Origin: Rhabditoides inermis
Taxonomy: Eukaryota; Nematoda; Chromadorea; Rhabditida; Rhabditidae
Assembly (NCBI GenBank): GCA_963966185.1
Contig: CAWZYM010000154.1
Coordinates: 372,001-436,000, forward strand
Reading direction: 5' to 3'
Length of the DNA: 64,000 bases
A program made the translations under genes and the position numbers. The notes under the pieces were generated by a model. That model made no database searches, had not been told where the DNA came from, and saw nothing but the letters and a program-made list of their open reading frames with translations. Position 1 is the first letter of the stretch. Every line of letters begins with the position of its first letter. Positions 34,043 to 47,200 of this stretch are shown piece after piece.

Positions 34043-37000
34043 TAAGTCGTTTAGACCTTTTCCCTGTTCACAAGACTTTTCCCTACTTGTATTTGAAGTC
34101 GTATATACCTTTTCCCTTTTCACAAGACTTTTCTCTACTTGTATTTGAAGTCGTATAGACCTTTTCCCTGTTCACAAGACTTTTCACAAGACTTTTCCCT
34201 ACTTGTATTTGAAGTCGTATATACCTTTTCCCTGTTCACAAGACTTTACCCTACTTGTATTTTTAAGTCGTATATACCTTTTCCCTTTTCACAGACTTTT
34301 CCCTACTTGTACTTGAAGTCGTATAGACCTTTTCCCTGTTCACAAGACTGTTCACAAGACTTTTCCCTACTTATATTGAAAGTCGTTTAGACCTTTTTCC
34401 TGTTCACAAGACTGTTCACAAGACTTTTCCCTACTTGTATTTGAAGTCGTATAGACCTTTTCCCTGTTCACAAGATTTTTCCCTACTTGTAATTGAAGTC
34501 GTATATACCTTTTCCCTGTTCACAAGACTTTCTCCCTACTTGTTTTTGAAGTCGTATAGACCTTTTCCCTGTTTCACAAGACTTTTCCCTACTTGTAATT
34601 GAAGTCGTATATACCTTTTCCCTGTTCACAAGACTTTTCCCTACTTGTGTTTTAAGTCGTTTAGACCTTTTCCCTTTTCACAAGACTTTTCCCTACTTGT
34701 ACTTGAAGTCGTATAGATTTTTTTCCCTGTTCACAAGACTTTTCCCTACTTGTATTTGAAGTCGTATAGACCTTTTTCCTGTTCACAAGACTTTTCTCTA
34801 CTTGTATTTGAAATCGTATAGACCTTTTCCCTGTTCACAAGACTTTTCACAAGACTTTTCCCTACTTGTATTTGAAGTCGTATATACCTTTTCCCTTTTT
34901 CACAAGACTTTTCTCTACTTGTATTTGAAGTCGTATAGACCTTTACCCTGTTCACAAGACTTTTCACAAGACTTTTCCCTACTTGTATTTGAAGTCGTAT
35001 ATTCCTTTTCCCTGTTCACAAGACCTTTCCCTACTTGTATTTTAAGTCGTATAGACCTTTCCCCTTTTCACAAGACTTTTCCCTACTTGTATTTGAAGTC
35101 GTATAGACCTTTTTCCTGTTCACAAGACTTTTCTCTACTTGTGTTTGAAGTCGTATAGACCTTTTTCCCTGTTCACAAGACTTTTCACAAGACTTTTCCC
35201 TACTTGTATTTGAAGTCGTATATACCTTTTCCCTGTTCACAAGACTTTTCCCTACTTGTAATTGAAGTCGTATATACCTTTTTCCCTGTTCACAAGACTT
35301 CTCCCTACTTGTTTTTGAAGTCGTATATACCTTTTCCCTGTTCAACAATACTTTTCCCTACTTGTACTTGAAGTCGTTTAGACCCTTTCCCTGTTCACAA
35401 GACTTTTTTCCTACTTACTTGTCCTTGAAGTCGTATAGACTTTTTTCCTGTTCACAAGACTGTTCACAAGACTTTTCCCTACTTGTATTCGAAGTCGTAC
35501 AGACCTTTCCCCTGTTCACACGACTTTTCCCTACTTGTATTTGAAGTCGTACAGACCATTTCCTGTTCACAGACTTTTTCTACTTTTTTTTAAAAGTAGT
35601 ATAGGCCTGTTTCTGTTTACAAGACTTTTCCCTACTTTTTTTCAAGTCGTATAGACCTTTTCCCTGTTCACAAGACTTTTCCCTACTTGTAATTTGAAGT
35701 CGTACAGACCATTTCCATGTTCACAAGACTTTTTCCCTACTTGTATTTGAAGTCGTACAGACCTTTTTCCTCTTCACAAGACTGTTCACAAGACTTTTCC
35801 CTACTTATATTTGAAAGTCGTATAGACCCTTTTCCCTGTTTACAAGACTTTTCCCTACTTATATTTGAAGTCGTACAGACCTTTTTCCTGTTCACAAGAC
35901 TGTTCACAAGACTTTTTCCTACTTGTATTTCAAGTCGTATAGGACCTTTTTCCTGTTCACAAGACTCTTCACAAGACTTTTCCCTACTTGTATTTCAAGT
36001 CGTATAGACCTTTTCCCTTTTCACAAGACTTTTCCCTACTTGTATTAGAAGTCGTATAGACTTTTTTCCTGTTCACAAGACTTTTCCCTACTTGTATTTG
36101 AAGTCGTATAGACCTTTTCCCTTTTTACAAGACTTTTCCCTACTTGTGTTTGAAGTCGTATATACCTTTTCCCTGTTCACAAGACTTTTCCCTACTTTTA
36201 TTTGAAAGTCGTATAGACCTTTTTTCCTGTTCCCTACTTGTTTTTGAAGTCGTATAGACCTTTTCCCTGTTCACAAGACTTTTATCTATTTATATTTGAA
36301 GTCGTATAGACTATTTTCCTGTTCACAAGACTGTTCACAAGACCTTTCCCTACGTGTACTTGAAGTCGTATAGACCTTTTCCCTTTTCACAAGACTTTTC
36401 CCTACTTGTACTTGAAGTCGTAAAGACCTTTTCCCTGTTCACAAGACTTTTCCCTACTTATGTTTGAAGTCGTATAGACCTTTTTCCCGGTTCACAAGAC
36501 TTTTCACAAGACGTTTCCCTACTTGTATTTGAAGTCGTAAATACCCTTTTTCCTGTTCACAAGACTTTTCCCTATTTTGTATTAGAAGTCGTGTAGACCT
36601 TTTTTTCTGTTCACAAGACTTTTCCCTACTTGTATTTGAAGTCGTATAGACCTTTTCCCTTTTTCACAAGACTTTTCCTACTTGTACTTGAAGTCGTATA
36701 GACCTTTTCCCTGTTCACAAGACTTTTCCCTACTTCTATTTGGAGTCGTATAGACCTTTTTCCTGTTCACAAGACTCATACCTGCTTGTATTTAAAGTCG
36801 TATAGACCTTTTTCCTGTTCACAAGACTTTTCTCTACTTGTATTTGAAGTCGTATAGACCTTTTCCCTGTTCACAAGACTTTTCACAAGACTTTTCCTTA
36901 CTTGTATTTTGAAGTCGTATATACCTTTGCCCTGTTCACAAGACCTTTCCCTACTTGTAGTTTAAGTCATATAGACCCTTTTCCCTTTTCACAAGACTTT

Positions 37001-38951
37001 TCCCTACTTGTACTTGAAGTCGTATAGACCTTTTCCCTGTTTCACAAGACTTTTCCTACTTGTATTGGAAGTCGTATAGACCTTTTTTCCTGTTCACAAG
37101 ACTTTTCTCTACTTGTATTTGAAGTCGTATAGACCTTTTCCCTGTTCACAAGACTTTTCTCAAGACTTTTCCCTACTTGTATTTGAAGTCGTATATACCT
37201 TTTCCCTGTTCACAAAATTTTTTCCCTACTTTTTTTTTTTAAGTCCTATAGACCCTTTTCCCTTTTTCACAAGACTTTTCCCTACTTGTATTCGAAGTCG
37301 TACAGACCATTTCCCTGTTCACAAGACTTTTTCCTACTTTTTTTTTAAAGTAGTATAAGCCTGTTTCTGTTTACAAGACTTTTCCCTACTTCTTTTCAAG
37401 TAAGTCGTATAGACCTTTTTCCTGTTCACAAGACTTTTCCCTACTTTTATTTGAAGTCGTACAGACCTTTTCCCTCTTCACAAGACTGTTCACAAGACTT
37501 TTCCCTACTTATATTTGAAGTCGTATAGACCTTTTCCCTGTTCACAAGACTTTTCCCTACTTATTTTGAAGTCGTATAGACCTTTTTCCTGTTCACAAGG
37601 ACTGTTCACAAGACTTTTTCCTACTTGTTTTTCAAGTCGTATAGACCTTTTTCCTGTTTCACAAGACTGTTCACAAGACTTTTCCCTACTTGTATTTCAA
37701 GTCGTATAGACCTTTTCCCTTTTCACAAGACTTTTCCCTACTTGTATTAGAAGTCGTATAGACTTTTTTCCTGTTCACAAGACTTTTCCCTACTTGTATT
37801 TGAAGTCGTATAGACCTTTTCCCTTTTACAAGACTTTTCCCTATTTGTATTTGAAGGTCGTATATACCTTTTCCCTGTTCACAAGACTTTTCCCTACTTG
37901 TGTTTTAAGTCGTTTAGACCTTTTCCCTTTTCACAAAACTTTTCCCTACTTGTACTTGAAGGTCGTATAGATTTTTACCCTGTTCACAAGACTTTTCCTA
38001 CTTGTATTTGAAGTCGTATAGACCTTTTTCCTGTTCACAAGACTTTTCTCTACTTGTATTTTGAAATCGTATAGACCTTTTCCCTGTTCACAAGACTTTT
38101 CACAAGACTTTTCCTACTTGTATTTGAAGTCGTATATACCTTTTCCCTTTTCACAAGACTTTTCTCTTACTTGTATTTGAAGTCGTATAGACCTTTACCC
38201 TGTTCACAAGACTTTTCACAAGACTTTTCCCTACTTGTATTTGAAGTCGTATATTCCTTTTCCCTGTTCACAAGACCTTTCCCTACTTGTATTTTAAGTC
38301 GTATAGACCTTTTCCCTTTTCACAAGACATTTCCCTACTTGTACTTGAAGTCGTATAGACCTTTTCCCCTGTTCACAAGACTTTTCCCTACTTGTATTTG
38401 AAGTCGTATAGACCTTTTTCCTGTTCACAAGACTTTTCACAAGACTTTTCCCTACTTGTATTTGAAGTCGTATATACCTTTTCCCTGTTCACAAGACTTT
38501 TCCCTACTTGTAATTGAAGTCGTATATACCTTTTCCCTGTTCACAAGACTTCTCCCTACTTGTTTTTGAAGTCGTATATACCTTTTCCCTGTTCACAAGA
38601 CTTTTCCCTACTTGTACTTGAAGTCGTTTAGACCCTTTCCCTGTTCACAAGACTTTTTTCCTACTTACTTGTCCTTGAAGTCGTATAGACTTTTTTCCTG
38701 TTCACAAGACTGTTCACAAGACTTTTCCCTACTTGTATTCGAAGTCGTACAGACCTTTCCCCTGTTCACACGACTTTTCCCTACTTGTATTTGAAGTCGT
38801 ACAGACCATTTCCCTGTTCACAAGACTTTTTCCTACTTTTTTTTAAAAGTAGTATAGGCCTGTTTCTGTTTACAAGACTTTTCCCTACTTTTTTTTCAAG
38901 TCGTATAGACCTTTTCCCTGTTCACAAGACTTTTCCCCTACTTGTATTTGA
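34043..38951. repeat. Satellite segment dense in homopolymer indels (probable unpolished patch)
   Basis: The order of variants follows about 4.7-9.7 kb (S block near 34925, G marker 35603, A marker near 37356, F block 38171), so this is genuine satellite of the local type. Unlike all flanking sequence, it has roughly 45 single-base insertions or losses: CACAGAC near 34293, TTGAAAGTCG near 34378, GTTCAACAATAC near 35341, ATAGGACC near 35940, CTATTTTGTA near 36573, CACAAGGACTG near 37597, and GAAGGTCG near 37854 and 37960. That is about one per 100 bp, mostly in homopolymers. It also has a one-monomer loss near 38420. I read it as sequence taken from uncorrected long reads. Confidence 0.85.
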
Positions 38952-41260
38952 AAAAGTAGTATAGGCCTGTTTCTGTTTACAAGACTTTTCCCTACTTTTT
39001 TTCAAGTCGTATAGACCTTTTCCCTGTTCACAAGACTTTTCCCTACTTGTATTTGAAGTCGTACAGACCATTTCCATGTTCACAAGACTTTTCCCTACTT
39101 GTATTTGAAGTCGTACAGACCTTTTTCCTCTTCACAAGACTGTTCACAAGACTTTTCCCTACTTATATTTGAAGTCGTATAGACCTTTTCCCTGTTTACA
39201 AGACTTTTCCCTACTTATATTTGAAGTCGTACAGACCTTTTTCCTGTTCACAAGACTGTTCACAAGACTTTTTCCTACTTGTATTTCAAGTCGTATAGAC
39301 CTTTTTCCTGTTCACAAGACTCTTCACAAGACTTTTCCCTACTTGTATTTCAAGTCGTATAGACCTTTTCCCTTTTCACAAGACTTTTCCCTACTTGTAT
39401 TAGAAGTCGTATAGACTTTTTTCCTGTTCACAAGACTTTTCCCTACTTGTATTTGAAGTCGTATAGACCTTTTCCCTTTTTACAAGACTTTTCCCTACTT
39501 GTGTTTGAAGTCGTATATACCTTTTCCCTGTTCACAAGACTTTTCCCTACTTTTATTTGAAGTCGTTTAGACCTTTTTCCTGTTCCCTACTTGTTTTTGA
39601 AGTCGTATAGACCTTTTCCCTGTTCACAAGACTTTTATCTATTTATATTTGAAGTCGTATAGACTATTTTCCTGTTCACAAGACTGTTCACAAGACCTTT
39701 CCCTACGTGTACTTGAAGTCGTATAGACCTTTTCCCTTTTCACAAGACTTTTCCCTACTTGTACTTGAAGTCGTAAAGACCTTTTCCCTGTTCACAAGAC
39801 TTTTCCCTACTTATGTTTGAAGTCGTATAGACCTTTTTCCCGGTTCACAAGACTTTTCACAAGACGTTTCCCTACTTGTATTTGAAGTCGTATAGACCTT
39901 TTTCCTGTTCACAAGACTTTTCACAAGACTTTTCCCTACTTGTATTTGAAGTCGTATATACCTTTTCCCTGTTCACAAGACTTTTCCCTACTTGTAATTG
40001 AAGTCGTATATACCTTTTCCCTGTTCACAAGACTTCTCCCTACTTGTTTTTGAAGTCGTATATACCTTTTCCCTGTTCACAAGACTTTTCCCTACTTGTA
40101 CTTGAAGTCGTTTAGACCCTTTCCCTGTTCACAAGACTTTTTCCTACTTACTTGTCCTTGAAGTCGTATAGACTTTTTTCCTGTTCACAAGACTGTTCAC
40201 AAGACTTTTCCCTACTTGTATTCGAAGTCGTACAGACCTTTCCCCTGTTCACACGACTTTTCCCTACTTGTATTTGAAGTCGTACAGACCATTTCCCTGT
40301 TCACAAGACTTTTTCCTACTTTTTTTTAAAAGTAGTATAGGCCTGTTTCTGTTTACAAGACTTTTCCCTACTTTTTTTCAAGTCGTATAGACCTTTTCCC
40401 TGTTCACAAGACTTTTCCCTACTTGTATTTGAAGTCGTACAGACCATTTCCATGTTCACAAGACTTTTCCCTACTTGTATTTGAAGTCGTACAGACCTTT
40501 TTCCTCTTCACAAGACTGTTCACAAGACTTTTCCCTACTTATATTTGAAGTCGTATAGACCTTTTCCCTGTTTACAAGACTTTTCCCTACTTATATTTGA
40601 AGTCGTACAGACCTTTTTCCTGTTCACAAGACTGTTCACAAGACTTTTTCCTACTTGTATTTCAAGTCGTATAGACCTTTTTCCTGTTCACAAGACTCTT
40701 CACAAGACTTTTCCCTACTTGTATTTCAAGTCGTATAGACCTTTTCCCTTTTCACAAGACTTTTCCCTACTTGTATTAGAAGTCGTATAGACTTTTTTCC
40801 TGTTCACAAGACTTTTCCCTACTTGTATTTGAAGTCGTATAGACCTTTTCCCTTTTTACAAGACTTTTCCCTACTTGTGTTTGAAGTCGTATATACCTTT
40901 TCCCTGTTCACAAGACTTTTCCCTACTTTTATTTGAAGTCGTATAGACCTTTTTCCTGTTCCCTACTTGTTTTTGAAGTCGTATAGACCTTTTCCCTGTT
41001 CACAAGACTTTTATCTATTTATATTTGAAGTCGTATAGACTATTTTCCTGTTCACAAGACTGTTCACAAGACCTTTCCCTACGTGTACTTGAAGTCGTAT
41101 AGACCTTTTCCCTTTTCACAAGACTTTTCCCTACTTGTACTTGAAGTCGTAAAGACCTTTTCCCTGTTCACAAGACTTTTCCCTACTTATGTTTGAAGTC
41201 GTATAGACCTTTTTCCCGGTTCACAAGACTTTTCACAAGACGTTTCCCTACTTGTATTTG
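38500..41260. repeat. 1,376-bp tandem duplication, first instance
   Basis: G markers at 38963 and 40339 are 1,376 bp apart, and the monomer order between them repeats. The join near 39890 links GACGTTTCCCTACTTG to a GTATAGACCTTTTTCC monomer and then to a doubled cassette. The second unit runs past the same point into GTCGTAAATACC. There is no A marker between these two G markers. Confidence 0.86.
38845..39060. repeat. 107-bp out-of-register duplication carrying a second G marker
   Basis: The stretch from AAAAGTAGTATAGG (38845) to the next TTGAA repeats at 38952 onward, giving two AGGCCT sites 107 bp apart (38856 and 38963). The first copy carries an extra T and an extra C; the second is clean. 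The join TATTTGAAAAAGTAG near 38946-38957 is not seen elsewhere. 107 bp is not a whole number of 52- or 64-bp monomers, unlike the biological duplications in the window. Confidence 0.85.
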
Positions 41261-44200
41261 AAGTCGTAAATACCTTTTTCCTGTTCACAAGACTTTTCCC
41301 TATTTGTATTAGAAGTCGTGTAGACCTTTTTTCTGTTCACAAGACTTTTCCCTACTTGTATTTGAAGTCGTATAGACCTTTTCCCTTTTCACGAGACTTT
41401 TCCCTACTTGTACTTGAAGTCGTATAGACCTTTTCCCTGTTCACAAGACTTTTCCCTACTTCTATTTGGAGTCGTATAGACCTTTTTCCTGTTCACAAGA
41501 CTCATACCTGCTTGTATTTAAAGTCGTATAGACCTTTTTCCTGTTCACAAGACTTTTCTCTACTTGTATTTGAAGTCGTATAGACCTTTTCCCTGTTCAC
41601 AAGACTTTTCACAAGACTTTTCCTTACTTGTATTTGAAGTCGTATATACCTTTGCCCTGTTCACAAGACCTTTCCCTACTTGTAGTTTAAGTCATATAGA
41701 CCTTTTCCCTTTTCACAAGACTTTTCCCTACTTGTACTTGAAGTCGTATAGACCTTTTCCCTGTTCACAAGACTTTTCCCTACTTGTATTGGAAGTCGTA
41801 TAGACCTTTTTCCTGTTCACAAGACTTTTCTCTACTTGTATTTGAAGTCGTATAGACCTTTTCCCTGTTCACAAGACTTTTCTCAAGACTTTTCCCTACT
41901 TGTATTTGAAGTCGTATATACCTTTTCCCTGTTCACAAAATTTTTCCCTACTTTTTTTTTAAAGTAGTATAAGCCTGTTTCTGTTTACAAGACTTTTCCC
42001 TACTTCTTTTCAAGTAAGTCCTATAGACCTTTTCCCTTTTCACAAGACTTTTCCCTACTTGTATTCGAAGTCGTACAGACCATTTCCCTGTTCACAAGAC
42101 TTTTTCCTACTTTTTTTTAAAAGTAGTATAAGCCTGTTTCTGTTTACAAGACTTTTCCCTACTTCTTTTCAAGTAAGTCGTATAGACCTTTTTCCTGTTC
42201 ACAAGACTTTTCCCTACTTTTATTTGAAGTCGTACAGACCTTTTCCCTCTTCACAAGACTGTTCACAAGACTTTTCCCTACTTATATTTGAAGTCGTATA
42301 GACCTTTTCCCTGTTCACAAGACTTTTCCCTACTTATTTTTGAAGTCGTATAGACCTTTTTCCTGTTCACAAGACTGTTCACAAGACTTTTTCCTACTTG
42401 TTTTTCAAGTCGTATAGACCTTTTTCCTGTTCACAAGACTGTTCACAAGACTTTTCCCTACTTGTATTTCAAGTCGTATAGACCTTTTCCCTTTTCACAA
42501 GACTTTTCCCTACTTGTATTAGAAGTCGTATAGACTTTTTTCCTGTTCACAAGACTTTTCCCTACTTGTATTTGAAGTCGTATAGACCTTTTCCCTTTTT
42601 ACAAGACTTTTCCCTATTTGTATTTGAAGTCGTATATACCTTTTCCCTGTTCACAAGACTTTTCCCTTTTTGTGTTTTAAGTCGTTTAGACCTTTTCCCT
42701 TTTCACAAAACTTTTCCCTACTTGTACTTGAAGTCGTATAGATTTTTACCCTGTTCACAAGACTTTTCCCTACTTGTATTTGAAGTCGTATAGACCTTTT
42801 TCCTGTTCACAAGACTTTTCTCTACTTGTATTTGAAATCGTATAGACCTTTTCCCTGTTCACAAGACTTTTCACAAGACTTTTCCCTACTTGTATTTGAA
42901 GTCGTATATACCTTTTCCCTTTTCACAAGACTTTTCTCTACTTGTATTTGAAGTCGTATAGACCTTTACCCTGTTCACAAGACTTTTCACAAGACTTTTC
43001 CCTACTTGTATTTGAAGTCGTATATTCCTTTTCCCTGTTCACAAGACCTTTCCCTACTTGTATTTTAAGTCGTATAGACCTTTTCCCTTTTCACAAGACA
43101 TTTCCCTACTTGTACTTGAAGTCGTATAGACCTTTTCCCTGTTCACAAGACTTTTCCCTACTTGTATTTGAAGTCGTATAGACCTTTTTCCTGTTCACAA
43201 GACTTTTCTCTACTTGTGTTTGAAGTCGTATAGACCTTTTCCCTGTTCACAAGACTTTTCACAAGACTTTTCCCTACTTGTATTTGAAGTCGTATATACC
43301 TTTTCCCTGTTCACAAGACTTTTCCCTACTTGTAATTGAAGTCGTATATACCTTTTCCCTGTTCACAAGACTTCTCCCTACTTGTTTTTGAAGTCGTATA
43401 TACCTTTTCCCTGTTCACAAGACTTTTCCCTACTTGTACTTGAAGTCGTTTAGACCCTTTCCCTGTTCACAAGACTTTTTCCTACTTACTTGTCCTTGAA
43501 GTCGTATAGACTTTTTTCCTGTTCACAAGACTGTTCACAAGACTTTTCCCTACTTGTATTCGAAGTCGTACAGACCTTTCCCCTGTTCACACGACTTTTC
43601 CCTACTTGTATTTGAAGTCGTACAGACCATTTCCCTGTTCACAAGACTTTTTCCTACTTTTTTTTAAAAGTAGTATAGGCCTGTTTCTGTTTACAAGACT
43701 TTTCCCTACTTCTTTTCAAGTCGTATAGATCTTTTTCCTGTTCACAAGACTTTTCCCTACTTGTATTTGAAGTCGTACAGACCTTTTCCCTGTTCACAAG
43801 ACTTTTCCCTACTTATATTTGAAGTCGTATAGACCTTTTTCCTGTTCACAAGACTGTTCACAAGACTTTTTCCTACTTGTTTTTCAAGTCGTATAGACCT
43901 TTTTCCTGTTCACAAGACTGTTCACAAGACTTTTCCCTACTTGTATTTCAAGTCGTATAGACCTTTTCCCTTTTTACAAGACTTTTCCCTATTTGTATTT
44001 GAAGTCGTATATACCTTTTTCCTGTTCACAAGACTTTTCCCTACTTGTGTTTTAAGTCGTATAGACTTTTTTCCTGTTCACAAGACTTTTCCCTATTTGT
44101 ATTTGAAGTCGTATAGACCTTTTCCCTTTTTACAAGACTTTTCCCTATTTGTATTTGAAGTCGTATATACCTTTTTCCTGTTCACAAGACTTTTCCCTAC

Positions 44201-47200
44201 TTGTGTTTTAAGTCGTTTAGACCTTTTCCCTTTTCACAAGACTTTTCCCTACTTGTATTAGAAGTCGTATAGACTTTTTTCCTGTTCACAAGACTTTTCC
44301 CTATTTGTATTTGAAGTCGTATAGACCTTTTCCCTTTTTACAAGACTTTTCCCTATTTGTATTTGAAGTCGTATATACCTTTTTCCTGTTCACAAGACTT
44401 TTCCCTACTTGTGTTTTAAGTCGTTTAGACCTTTTCCCTTTTCACAAGACTTTTCCCTACTTGTACTTGAAGTCGTATAGACCTTTTCCCTGTTCACAAG
44501 ACTTTTCCCTACTTGTATTAGAAGTCGTATAGACTTTTTTCCTGTTCACAAGACTTTTCCCTACTTGTATTTGAAGTCGTATAGATCTTTTCCCTTTTTA
44601 CAAGACTTTTCCCTATTTGTATTTGAAGTCGTATATACCTTTTCCCTGTTCACAAGACTTTTCCCTACTTGTGTTTTAAGTCGTTTAGACCTTTTCCCTT
44701 TTCACAAGACTTTTCCCTACTTGTACTTGAAGTCGTATAGACCTTTTCCCTGTTCACAAGACTTTTCCCTACTTGTATTTGAAGTCGTATAGACCTTTTT
44801 CCTGTTCACAAGACTTTTCTCTACTTGTATTTGAAATCGTATAGACCTTTTCCCTGTTCACAAGACTTTTCACAAGACTTTTCCCTACTTGTATTTGAAG
44901 TCGTATATACCTTTTCCCTTTTCACAAGACTTTTCTCTACTTGTATTTGAAGTCGTATAGACCTTTTCCCTGTTCACAAGACTTTTCACAAGACTTTTCC
45001 CTACTTGTATTTGAAGTCGTATATACCTTTTCCCTGTTCACAAGACTTTACCCTACTTGTATTTTAAGTCGTATATACCTTTTCCCTTTTCACAAGACTT
45101 TTCCCTACTTGTACTTGAAGTCGTATAGACCTTTTCCCTGTTCACAAGACTTTTCTCAAGACTTTTCCCTACTTGTATTCGAAGTCGTACAGACCATTTC
45201 CCTGTTCACAAGACTTTTTCCTACTTTTTTTTAAAGTAGTATAAGCCTGTTTCTGTTTACAAGACTTTTCCCTACTTCTTTTCAAGTAAGTCGTATATAC
45301 CTTTTTCCTGTTCACAAGACTTTTCCCTACTTGTGTTTTAAGTCGTATAGACTTTTTTCCTGTTCACAAGACTTTTCCCTATTTGTATTTGAAGTCGTAT
45401 AGACCTTTTCCCTTTTTACAAGACTTTTCCCTATTTGTATTTGAAGTCGTATATACCTTTTTCCTGTTCACAAGACTTTTCCCTACTTGTGTTTTAAGTC
45501 GTTTAGACCTTTTCCCTTTTCACAAGACTTTTCCCTACTTGTACTTGAAGTCGTATAGACCTTTTCCCTGTTCACAAGACTTTTCCCTACTTGTATTAGA
45601 AGTCGTATAGACTTTTTTCCTGTTCACAAGACTTTTCCCTACTTGTATTTGAAGTCGTATAGACCTTTTCCCTTTTTACAAGACTTTTCCCTATTTGTAT
45701 TTGAAGTCGTATATACCTTTTCCCTGTTCACAAGACTTTTCCCTACTTGTGTTTTAAGTCGTTTAGACCTTTTCCCTTTTCACAAGACTTTTCCCTACTT
45801 GTACTTGAAGTCGTATAGACCTTTTCCCTGTTCACAAGACTTTTCCCTACTTGTATTTGAAGTCGTATAGACCTTTTTCCTGTTCACAAGACTTTTCTCT
45901 ACTTGTATTTGAAATCGTATAGACCTTTTCCCTTTTTACAAGACTTTTCCCTATTTGTATTTGAAGTCGTATATACCTTTTCCCTGTTCACAAGACTTTT
46001 CCCTACTTGTGTTTTAAGTCGTTTAGACCTTTTCCCTGTTCACAAGACTTTTCCCTACTTGTATTTGAAGTCGTATATACCTTTTCCCTTTTCACAAGAC
46101 TTTTCTCTACTTGTATTTGAAGTCGTATAGACCTTTTCCCTGTTCACAAGACTTTTCACAAGACTTTTCCCTACTTGTATTTGAAGTCGTATATACCTTT
46201 TCCCTGTTCACAAGACTTTACCCTACTTGTATTTTAAGTCGTATATACCTTTTCCCTTTTCACAAGACTTTTCCCTACTTGTACTTGAAGTCGTATAGAC
46301 CTTTTCCCTGTTCACAAGACTGTTCACAAGACTTTTCCCTACTTATATTTGAAGTCGTTTAGACCTTTTTCCTGTTCACAAGACTGTTCACAAGACTTTT
46401 CCCTACTTGTATTTGAAGTCGTATAGACCTTTTCCCTGTTCACAAGATTTTTCCCTACTTGTAATTGAAGTCGTATATACCTTTTCCCTGTTCACAAGAC
46501 TTCTCCCTACTTGTTTTTGAAGTCGTATAGACCTTTTCCCTGTTCACAAGACTTTTCCCTACTTGTAATTGAAGTCGTATATACCTTTTCCCTGTTCACA
46601 AGACTTTTCCCTACTTGTGTTTTAAGTCGTTTAGACCTTTTCCCTTTTCACAAGACTTTTCCCTACTTGTACTTGAAGTCGTATAGATTTTTTCCCTGTT
46701 CACAAGACTTTTCCCTACTTGTATTTGAAGTCGTATAGACCTTTTTCCTGTTCACAAGACTTTTCTCTACTTGTATTTGAAATCGTATAGACCTTTTCCC
46801 TGTTCACAAGACTTTTCACAAGACTTTTCCCTACTTGTATTTGAAGTCGTATATACCTTTTCCCTTTTCACAAGACTTTTCTCTACTTGTATTTGAAGTC
46901 GTATAGACCTTTACCCTGTTCACAAGACTTTTCACAAGACTTTTCCCTACTTGTATTTGAAGTCGTATATTCCTTTTCCCTGTTCACAAGACCTTTCCCT
47001 ACTTGTGTTTTAAGTCGTATAGACCTTTCCCCTTTTCACAAGACTTTTCCCTACTTGTATTTGAAGTCGTATAGACCTTTTTCCTGTTCACAAGACTTTT
47101 CTCTACTTGTGTTTGAAGTCGTATAGACCTTTTCCCTGTTCACAAGACTTTTCACAAGACTTTTCCCTACTTGTATTTGAAGTCGTATATACCTTTTCCC

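Noticed and set aside
526..35348. - strand open frames with TSREKSCEQGKGLYDFEYK-like repeats (526-774, 1566-1814, 11054-11236, 25191-25439, 33917-34123, 34746-34967, 35031-35348)
   Set aside because: Reverse translations of the same monomers. Several exist only because of single-base indels in the 34-39 kb noisy island. A lysine- and glutamate-rich look is what the reverse complement of a pyrimidine-rich repeat gives.
34043..38951. Hypermutated or repeat-induced mutated satellite block
   Set aside because: The changes are single-base indels in homopolymers, not transitions, and they stop exactly at out-of-register joins. Sequencing or patching error explains this better than a biological mutator.
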